A stretch of 64,000 bases of DNA from positions 44,901,414 through 44,965,413 of the forward strand of contig CAMGYJ010000002.1 of assembly GCA_946122785.1 (NCBI GenBank), in the 5' to 3' direction. The notes under the pieces were generated by a model. That model saw only the letters and a program-made list of their open reading frames with translations, made no database searches and was not told where the DNA came from. Both the position numbers and the translations under genes were made by a program. The DNA comes from Linum tenue (lineage: Eukaryota > Streptophyta > Magnoliopsida > Malpighiales > Linaceae). Shown piece after piece: positions 56,735 through 64,000 of this stretch (position 1 is its first letter; each line of letters starts with the position of its first letter).

Positions 56735-56975
56735 TTTTTATAGGGGGGAGTAAAACACGAGCGGGCCTAGAACACGGTCGTGTTTCTGGTGCTTCGCGCC
56801 CGTGTTTTAACTGCCTAGGCGCGCTCCCCGTTTAATAAAACACGAGCGGCCAGGGGTCTAAACACGACCGTGTTTTTAACCCCTGGCGCCTGTGTTTTTA
56901 CTGCCGAGGCTGCGCAGAAAGAGATTCCAAAACACGGGCGGGCAGGGGTTAAAACACGGCCCGTGTTTCACTACC
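56735..56975 (-). promoter_or_regulatory. Internal palindrome cluster and TATA box, element C
   Basis: AACACGG / CCGTGTT words, the same as in this element's LTRs, repeat between the end of integrase and the Athila-like ORF (for example AAACACGACCGTGTTTTTA). On the minus strand the cluster is followed within about 10 bp by CTATAAAAATTG (56732-56743). The layout copies the LTR promoter, so an internal promoter for the downstream ORF is inferred. Confidence 0.6.
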
Positions 56976-57223
56976 AAGGCTGCCTCTGCAAAATTTAAAG
57001 TTAGTTTTTCAAACGACCAAACCTCATTCGTGCCCCGGCTCGAAAATTGTACAGCCAAAGACGAACACAGACTACCTTGGGCACGAAATACTTTCCAGAC
57101 AAACTCAATGACTCAAAAACTGACAAAATCAAAAATGAAAAAGGGAAAGAAATGCAAACCGTGGTGGGGTTGCCTCCCCAAAAGCGCTTCTTTACCGTCT
57201 TTTAGTTGGATGCCCATGGCGGA

Positions 57224-58333
57224 ACTAAGGGTCCGCGAGTTCAATTACCAACTCCGCACTTTCGACCTTGTCTCCCAGATAGAGTTTGAGACGATGGCCA
57301 TTTAAACGGCTCAGTCTACGAGTTGGCAATCTCGATCATGCTATATGGGAACACCTGGGTGACCTTGAACGGTCCAGACCACCGGGAGCGGAGTTTTCTG
57401 GGAAAGAGCTATTATAGAGGAGAATTCGATCGCCAACCTGAAACCCTTCGGACCCCTCAAGCGGGCGTCGTGAAGACACTTAGCTCGCTCCTTATATAGC
57501 TTGGTGTTTTCGTAGGCGTGGTAATGTCATTCCTCCAGCTCCAACATCTGCAATTTACGTTCAGCACCTGCAAGACTAACATCCAGGTTGAGCAGCTTAA
57601 GGGCCCAAAAGGCCTTGTGCTCTAGCTCCACGGGCAAGTGACATGCCTTTCCATAGATAAGCCGATACGCTGAAGTACCAATTGGCGTCTTGTAGGCAGT
57701 CCGGTATGCCCATAAAGCATCATCGAGCTTGGTGGACCAATCCTTGCGGGACTGATCCACCATTTTCTCCAATATGTGCTTGAGCTCCCAATTCGTCAGC
57801 TCGGCCTGACCACTCGTTTGGGGATGGTAGGCCACGGACACCTTGTGGGTGACACCATAGCGGGATAGTAATTTATCGAACTGGCCTTGGAAATGGGTCC
57901 TTCTGTCGCTAATGATGGCCCTAGGTGTCCCGAACCGAGAAAACAGCTACTTCAGAAATTGAAAACATGTCTAGCATCATTGGTGGGAAAATCTTGTGCC
58001 TCAACCCACCTAGAGACGTAATCAACAGCAACTAAGATATATGTATTGCCAAATGATGGTGGGAAGGGGCCCATGAAGTTGATACCCCAGACAAAAAAAT
58101 ATCACAAGTTATAAACACATTCTGGGGCATCTTATCACGGGCAGAGATGTTACCTGACCTCTAGCATCGATCGCACCTGCATGCGAAGGTGTCAGCGTCC
58201 TTGAAGAGCGAGGGTCAGTAGAAGCCCGATTGTGGCACCTTCCGCACCGTGTAGTTACCACCATGGTGCCCGTCAGTAGGTCCCTCATGGCAATGAGACA
58301 CAATGCCATCCATCTCATTTTGCCATGACACAA
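57224..58333 (-). pseudogene. Gypsy integrase, element C
   Basis: 58109-58333 carries the zinc-binding N-terminal region out of frame. 57527-57841 has the distal catalytic-core motif [12 protein letters not shown] and [14 protein letters not shown]. The C-terminal end NGHRLKLYLGDKVE runs to the stop at about 57224. Frameshifts prevent a continuous protein. Confidence 0.85.
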
Positions 58334-58375
58334 CGATGGATGACCCCATCGTCTCCGATCCTGAAAAGATGCGGG

Positions 58376-59617
58376 TCATCCGAAGTAGTGCTTCAGTTTA
58401 GAGAAGAACTTTCTCTTGGCGTGAGTCGTCATCCCCTTGGGCAACTGCTGGCCCACCAGATAATTTGCAAAATCGGAGTACCAAGGGGTGACACTCTCCA
58501 CCAAGCACATCATCATCACTCGCTCATCTAGGAAGGAGTCGTTGATCTCCTCCTCGAGGTTGTCCGCAGGAGGTGCGTCCAACCGGGAGAGATGATCAGC
58601 AGCCACATTTTTGGCTCCTTTCTTGTCCCGGATCTCGATGTCGAACTCCTGCAGTAATAAGATCCATCGTATGAGCTGAGGCTTGGCATCGGCCTTGCTC
58701 ATCAAGTATCGAATTGCAGAGTGATCCGTGTGTATTGTCATATGGGACAAGACCATATAAGGACGAAACTTATCAAAGGCAAACACCACCGCTAGCAGCT
58801 CCTTCTCTGTAGTGGTGTAGTTCTCCGGGGCATCGTTAAGTGTCTTCAAGGCGTAGTAGATAGGACGGAAGTGTTGATCTCGCCTTTGCCCCAGAACAGC
58901 TCCAACAGCAAAGTCACTGGCGTCGCACATAAGCTCGAACGATAAAGACCAGTCAGGAGTGACCATGATAGGAGCATGAGTGAGCTTCTCCTTCAAGGTC
59001 GTGAATGTTGTTGTGCACGCGTCAGTGAACTGGAAGGGGGCATCCTTCTCAAGGAGCTTCGTTAGGGGCAAGGCGATTTTGGAGAAGTCTTTTATGAACC
59101 GCCTATAGAACCCTGCATGGCCCAAGAATTCCAGGTTGTGAAGACAGTGAGAGAATGAGTCCCCAAAACCGAAAAGTCGTCCATAAACACCTCTATGATT
59201 TCTCTGACCACTCAGTCGAAGATGGCTAGCATGCAGCGCTGAAATGTGGTCGGGGCATTGCACAGCCCGAATGGGAATAGAAGGAGGGGCTGATCCCTCA
59301 GATATCAGCTTCACGATCTCTGCCCGAACCACAGCCTCCAGATTCGGTGTCAGTCTCCGCTGGGGCTGCCTCACAAGTCGCATCTCATCCTCTATCAGTA
59401 TCAGATGGGAATAGAAGGAGGGGCTGATCCCTCAGATATCAGTGATTTTCCATGCCAAAGCTCGCTCGTACTGCTTCAACAAGGCCACCAGTCTGGTCTT
59501 CTGCTCAAGTGTGAGGGTCGAGCTAATAATGACTAGAAGTTTATTCCCCTCCCGGAGAATTGCATACTCCAAGTGAGGAGGGAGGGGCTTTAGCTCCAGT
59601 TCTGGTGGCTCCTCCAT
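58376..59617 (-). pseudogene. Gypsy reverse transcriptase (deleted) and RNase H, element C
   Basis: 59432-59617 is the region before RT. A frame at 58376-59383 begins with RT N-terminal sequence (EIVKLISEG), then jumps to the catalytic segment, where the FMDD motif is readable only in another frame, so a stretch of the RT palm is deleted. RNase H follows (LMCDASDFAVGAVLGQ, TTTEKELLAVVFA, IHTDHSAIRYL) with its acidic residues. A segment repeated at 59261-59302 and 59405-59443 marks a local duplication at the deletion. Confidence 0.87.
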
Positions 59618-59869
59618 AGTTGTGGTGATGCGAGGAGAGGATGAGATCGGCTTGAACTGCTTGGCACCCTACAGAAACTCGACACTCTCCTGCGATGCCT
59701 GCTCACCTAGCAAAATACAACGTTCAAGGGAATCGTCAGTACCCGCACTCGTGATGGCGAGTGCACTCAAAATCAGCCAGCATATCACAGTAATACAATT
59801 CATCATGGAAATGGGAATGCTTCGCATTATCGGACTCAGAAAATGTAGCTTGTTCATCCCCAGTCCGCA

Positions 59870-60720
59870 AGATTAACTTGCCACTATGCACATCAGTAAG
59901 TGCCTTGGCGGTGGTAGAAATGGTCTACCCAAAATCAAAGGCACATCCACATCCTCATTTATATCCAAAATAACAATTTATAGGGCATGACATGAATGCT
60001 AGCACCTAGGTCCGCCAATGACTTTCTTACATGCATGCTGCCAATGACAAGAGGGATAGTAAAACTCCCTGGGTCTTTGTGCTTCTCGGGCAGCTTGTTC
60101 TGCAGGATGGCAGAACACCCCTCGCTCAGCATCATCGTCGAGAGATCCCCAAGTTTCTTTTTGTTGGTGAGAAGATCATTCATGGACTTGGCATACTTGG
60201 GCATCTTCGACAATGCCTCTATGAAAGGAAAGCTGATGTTGACTTGCTTCAACATTGCCATGAATTTGGCAAACTCAGTCTCCAGCTTATCCTTGTGCAT
60301 TCGAGTGGGGAAGGAAAGCAAGGGAACATGCTCACTGGTTGTGGCTTGGGAGCAGGTGCTTCTTTCTCAATCCCCACCTCTTCTTTGTCAGCTGGAAATG
60401 CTGAAGCAGGTGTTGGCTCCTCCTGCCTGGCCGAGAGCAGGGATATCAGATGTTGTCTTGCCACTTTGAGTAGTGATGGCATCTAGCTGCTAGTGAGGCT
60501 CGCGAGGATTTGCAATAGTGGTGGCCGGCAGAGTTCTCGGTGCTCTCGTGGTGTTGTGGCGAGCTATGCCTCCAATCTGGTTCTGGAGGTCCAGAAGTAT
60601 GGCACCCTGGTTCCTCTGGCCTGCCTCCAATGAGGTGATGCACTGGTCTAGCCTAGCGAAATTTGTCGTGCTGGCACTCACGAAGGTCTGCACCATGTTC
60701 TTCAGCTCTGACATCTGGTC
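59870..60720 (-). pseudogene. Gypsy gag tail and protease, element C
   Basis: 60490-60714 is a gag-tail coiled-coil-like segment. 59959-60321 holds the protease: KLETEFAKFMAMLKQ, GSFTIPLVIG, SLADLGASIHVMPYK with the catalytic D-L-G retained. The frame shifts right after MPYKL, and ILGRP-type sequence follows to the left. Broken but only lightly. Confidence 0.85.
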
Positions 60721-60939
60721 ATCCTGTGCTGGAGTTGTTGCCGGCTGGGCAAACTGTCTTTACTGCTGCTGAAATGATTTCCCCAGCCTGGACTGGTAGG
60801 GCTACTGCTGTGGAAATGGGCCCTGTCTGGCCTAGAAGGGCTGCCTTTGCTGAAAACCACCTACTCTATCGGGAAGCTGGGAGGCTTAGTGGTATTGCTG
60901 GTGTTGTTGTTCCAGGAGAAGTAGGGATGCTGGCGCCAC

Positions 60940-62133
60940 CCCTCATATATGTTCCATTGTAACGATCAAGGCGCCGAGCATTGGCGATGAAGTCCAACTG
61001 CTCCTGGGTGTAGTAAACTCCCGCATAGCCTGGCAGTCTTCCACCAAGTGGTTCGAGCTATCACACCACTGGCATTGTGCAACTGAATGGCCAGCCAATC
61101 CTCTGCCCGGAATGAGACCGTTGGGCTGGTTTAATGTCTGGACCGGCTCGGCCACCTCCCGCTCAAGCCCGGATCTAGCCTCCATAGAATGTACACCGCG
61201 ATCCCGGGAGTTCCTACCTCTAGTACTCTGCCCCCAAGAGTGATCTCTAGCAGCCAAAGTACTGATCATCTGATTCAGATCGGGTGGATTCTTGGTGAGA
61301 ATGTCCCCTCCTGGGCATGGAGACTCGATCACCCTCTGGCTCTCTAGAGTTAGAGCACTGTAGAAGTTTCCCACTGTGAATGCATCACAAAACCGTGATG
61401 GGGACACTGCCAGAAAAATCCCGAGTACTGCCCCCAGGTATCACGTAGTGACTCATCTGGCTCCTGGCGGAAATGAGTGATCTCCCGCTAAATCTCCGTG
61501 ATATTCGAGGCCGATAGTACCTGTGCACAAACTTGTCGGTCATATCGTCCCATGACGTAATGGACAGTGGGGGCTGGGTCTCTAACCACCTCTTTGCATG
61601 CCCCGCCAGAAAGTGGGGGAAGAGGTGAAGACGGATTGCATCATCTGGTACACCATTCAGCTTGAACCCATTGGTAAGCTGCAAGAACCGGGAAAGGTGC
61701 ACCCTCGCCTCTTCATTATTGAGGCCATGGAACTGGATGGAGGATGTGATCAGTTGAATCCAGCATGGCTTGATCTCAAAGTTATTTGTTGGAATGGGCG
61801 TCCCGTGGAGTGTATTAGTACTCCATAGTAGGACCCGGCATGGGTGGTGGATGCTGAGCCCCATATGGCTCGGGAACTGGGTTATTGGCCAGAACCTGAT
61901 TTACTGGGGAACCTGCATGGGCATCCCTAGGGGTTGGTTCTGCCCCAGGTTCAGGTTCACCCTATTGTGCTCGTCGCCCATTTCCTACTCCTCTTCAGAA
62001 TCGCTGCTCAGATGGCCGCCGACGTGCACTTCCTCATAGCTAGTCTTGCTCGCTGTTGTCTCCTAAGCTGGTGACAAGTGCGTTCTAGCTCCGAGTCTAA
62101 CGGTAGTAAGTCTCCCGACTGGCTACGGGTCAT
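60940..62133 (-). pseudogene. Gypsy gag, element C
   Basis: Starts with MTRSQS at 62133, then is frameshifted. Readable frames are 61385-61864 (NNFEIKPCWIQL, GHAKRWLETQPPLSITSW) and 60943-61407 (QCPHHGF-like junction, then FYSALTLESQRVIE). The zinc knuckle CQWC-X4-H-X4-C is intact. Closely related to B gag, with several stops. Non-functional. Confidence 0.87.
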
Positions 62134-62257
62134 ACACTACCTGCACACAGTCAAAGCAAGCAAACCCGTGAAGGCACAAGTGGGACAAAGCAAAACAATC
62201 AATGCAGAAAAGAAATGCTAAAGTAAACGAAATCACGTTTCTTCAACAACCTAGCCG

Positions 62258-62275
62258 TCCCCGGCAACGGCGCCA
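62258..62275 (-). other. Primer-binding site, tRNA-Asp type, element C
   Basis: Minus strand reads TGGCGCCGTTGCCGGGGA, identical to the B site and complementary to the 3' end of plant tRNA-Asp. Confidence 0.9.
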
Positions 62276-62281
62276 AAAACT

Positions 62282-63639
62282 TCACTCGCTTTTACCGTCA
62301 CACTACAAAGTGGCCAAGTATAACCACCTACTAATGCGTAGTATGGCGGGTTTAGTTCTAAATGTCAACCCGGATCCTAGGTGTGATGACTACTCCGTGA
62401 GATTCTTATTATTTAGCGGTTAAACTGTAGTGAAGTTCGAACTAAACTAGCAAGCAAAAGCAGTAAATATTGTGTTCCAAGTTTGAGAGAGGTCAGATAT
62501 GGTTCCCCCTAGACTGCACTTAAGCCAAGTTGTAATTTACCAAGTACATATTCAATGATAGTTATACTGCGGGAGGTTCTTAGACAGTCTGCAGTCTCGA
62601 CTAAAGGTCTCCAGACCCTCTCAATCTGAGTTCCCAGCGGGCGACTAACCTCCACCGGAGTAAACAGACTGAGGCCCTACGTACCAAACCTCCGCTACTG
62701 GAATAAATCTAGTACATAATAGTGAATTGACTCCTCGACTAAAGTCGTCAATTCACTACCTTCAATCAAGGGTGCTCTATCAACCTAGGCAGATATTCTC
62801 ATTCTAGGTCAAAGCAGGAATAACAAGAATTTGATCAGGATTCATGCAATTCAGAAACCATGCCTCAATTGAATATAATCAATATCAAAGAATTTGTACT
62901 TGGGTTCATACAACCATCCCTAACATACAAATCTAGGTTTCTTCATACTAGGTGAGAGAGGGAGTTTACTCCATAGAGAGTGAAGGGAAATCTGCTTCAG
63001 ATACGGAAATCGTTCTGTGAAGGATGAGGATCTGCTTCTGGTAATCAATCGGCACTCCTCCAAGCTTCCACCGAGCTCCAATGGTTTGAAGATCGATTTA
63101 TGGCACTTGGAAGTTATGTTCGTCACTTTCTCTTTCTAGGTTTTCTCCTCTCTAGCTCTCAAAATTGGATGCCGCTTCTCTTGGCTGAAATCTCCTTTTA
63201 ACCTGAGATTGGGCAAAACACGGTCGAGGACATGGCCGTGTTTTGCTTCATCCCGCCTGTGTTTTGCTTCACTTGTGGCAAACACGCCCGCGTCGCTCCC
63301 AAAACACGGTTGTGCCCAATAAGTGACACGGCCATGTTTTGGTCCAATGGCGCCCGTGTTTTGGACCCTAAACAGCAATCACGAGCACGCCCTCGGCAGT
63401 AAAAACACAGCCTGGGGAAACACGATCTATTTTTAAAAGGGATGCCCGTGTTTTTGCTCCAGCTCCACCGAACGACCTCCAAACGACCCGAAACTCGCGC
63501 CTAGCCTCTCCTTGACGCTTGTGACATGAAATGTGACCAAATAGCACAACCCAGCGTAAAATAGGCCAAAGATGCACGACTAGGAGTCGCAAACAGATAA
63601 GAAATAAGGGTGCAAACACGTGCAAATACATCGTTATCA
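62282..63639 (-). repeat. 5' LTR of gypsy element C
   Basis: 1358 bp, TCACTCGC to TTATCA on the plus strand, beside the primer site at 62258-62275. Differences from the 3' LTR are scattered substitutions and small indels, clearly more than between the two B LTRs, so C is the older insertion, as nesting also shows. Confidence 0.9.
63190..63460 (-). promoter_or_regulatory. Palindromic-word cluster and TATA-like box, C 5' LTR
   Basis: Copy of the 43149-43420 cluster, with AACACGG / CCGTGTT words and the TATA-like GGTTAAAAGGA on the minus strand at its left edge. As the 5' LTR, this would be the promoter driving the element's genomic transcript. Confidence 0.6.
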
Positions 63640-63644
63640 ATGCT

Positions 63645-64000
63645 CCAAGTACACTACCTATTTCAAATCGCCATGTAAGAAAGCATTTTGACGTCTAGTT
63701 GAAACAAATGGCCAATGAAGAAGAGATGCAACAGCTAACAGAACCCGGACAGTCGACACCTGGCCATTGGAGTGAAGGTTTCATCATTATCCACACTGTG
63801 CTCCTGTGTATACCCCTGTGCGATAAGCCTGGCTCGGAATCTTTCGACGGTACCATCGGGGTGCATCTTGATAGCATACAACCAGCGAGGGTCGACGACT
63901 GGGACCTCTGGAGGAGGGCTTGATACCTGCGTCCATGTATTATTGGCGTGTAATGTGTCAATTTCAGTGTCCATGCCTTGTTCTACGTGGGTCTTCCTTG
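63645..64000 (-). pseudogene. Copia reverse transcriptase (5' part), element D
   Basis: The frame 63735-63974 has the N-terminal RT block (NNTWTQV, VERFRARLIAQGYTQ, DETFTPMA). It shifts frame and continues as QLDV..AFLHGDL-like codons up to the insertion site of element C. It is the upstream half of the gene found at 41172-42310. Confidence 0.88.

Larger units (their letters stand above)
42311..63639 (-). mobile_element. Ty3/gypsy element C (Athila-like), TSD ACGCT/ATGCT
   Basis: Minus-strand LTR retrotransposon inserted in copia D. Flanks are ACGCT (42306-42310) and ATGCT (63640-63644). Without the nested element B it is about 11.8 kb. Order from the right: 5' LTR, tRNA-Asp primer site, gag, protease, reverse transcriptase, RNase H, integrase, palindrome cluster, Athila-like ORF, long 3' non-coding region, polypurine tract, 3' LTR. 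Internal deletions and stops make it defective. Confidence 0.93.
40890..64000 (-). mobile_element. Ty1/copia element D, split by a gypsy insertion, runs off the window
   Basis: Minus-strand copia element. Its 3' part (40890-42310) and more 5' part (63640-64000) are separated by gypsy element C. The reading frame of reverse transcriptase continues across the gap: ...VYLE at about 63650 joins PPGYAYG at about 42300 through the duplicated target. The 5' LTR and gag lie beyond position 64000. Confidence 0.9.

Overview
This 64 kb window is plant nuclear DNA. It is AT-rich, with intron-bearing genes, Ty1/copia and Ty3/gypsy LTR retrotransposons primed by plant tRNAs, many MITEs, and a plant class II diterpene cyclase. 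The cyclase protein looks like a eudicot, probably asterid, enzyme. I cannot name the species.

Only one cellular gene is clearly supported: a copalyl diphosphate synthase (29214-34922, + strand). It has 15 exons with GT-AG introns that join into an uninterrupted 820-codon frame. The DxDD motif and the His/Asn pair expected of ent-CPP producers are present. The position known to control Mg2+ inhibition in gibberellin-type enzymes is Asn instead of His.

Everything else recognisable is mobile DNA. 1-4020: a decayed copia element (minus strand) with a hAT-type MITE inside its protease. 4.7-10.1 kb: AT-rich DNA with Tourist-like, hAT-like and Mutator-like MITEs. 10524-15212: a copia element (minus) with target duplication TCCTC. 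16.0-17.7 kb: two Mutator-like elements, the second carrying foreign, gene-like DNA. 20498-25423: gypsy element A (plus), Athila-like, cut down to LTR-gag-protease-LTR. 26.1-28.2 kb: a hAT-like MITE and a LINE fragment. 29.2-34.9 kb: the cyclase. 35.3-37.2 kb: a field of related direct and inverted repeats. 39-40.7 kb: short repeats and a third Mutator-like element with a GC-richer cargo. 40890-64000: a three-level nest. Copia element D (minus) was split by gypsy element C (minus, 42311-63639, target duplication ACGCT/ATGCT), and C was split by gypsy element B (plus, 45240-54714, target duplication CCAGT).

The most unusual signal is in the gypsy elements A, B and C. Each LTR has a cluster of short palindromic words just upstream of its TATA-like box, and the word differs by element: TTCACGG/CCGTGAA in A, ATACCCGRCCGGGTAT in B, AACACGG/CCGTGTT in C. 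B and C repeat their own word in a second, internal cluster followed by another TATA-like box, upstream of an extra Athila-like ORF. In B and C the LTR word and the internal word have therefore changed together. This suggests a second promoter for the extra ORF under the same element-specific factor as the LTR. The B copy of that ORF has an acidic stretch and a Gln-rich coiled coil, which makes an element-encoded regulator worth testing.
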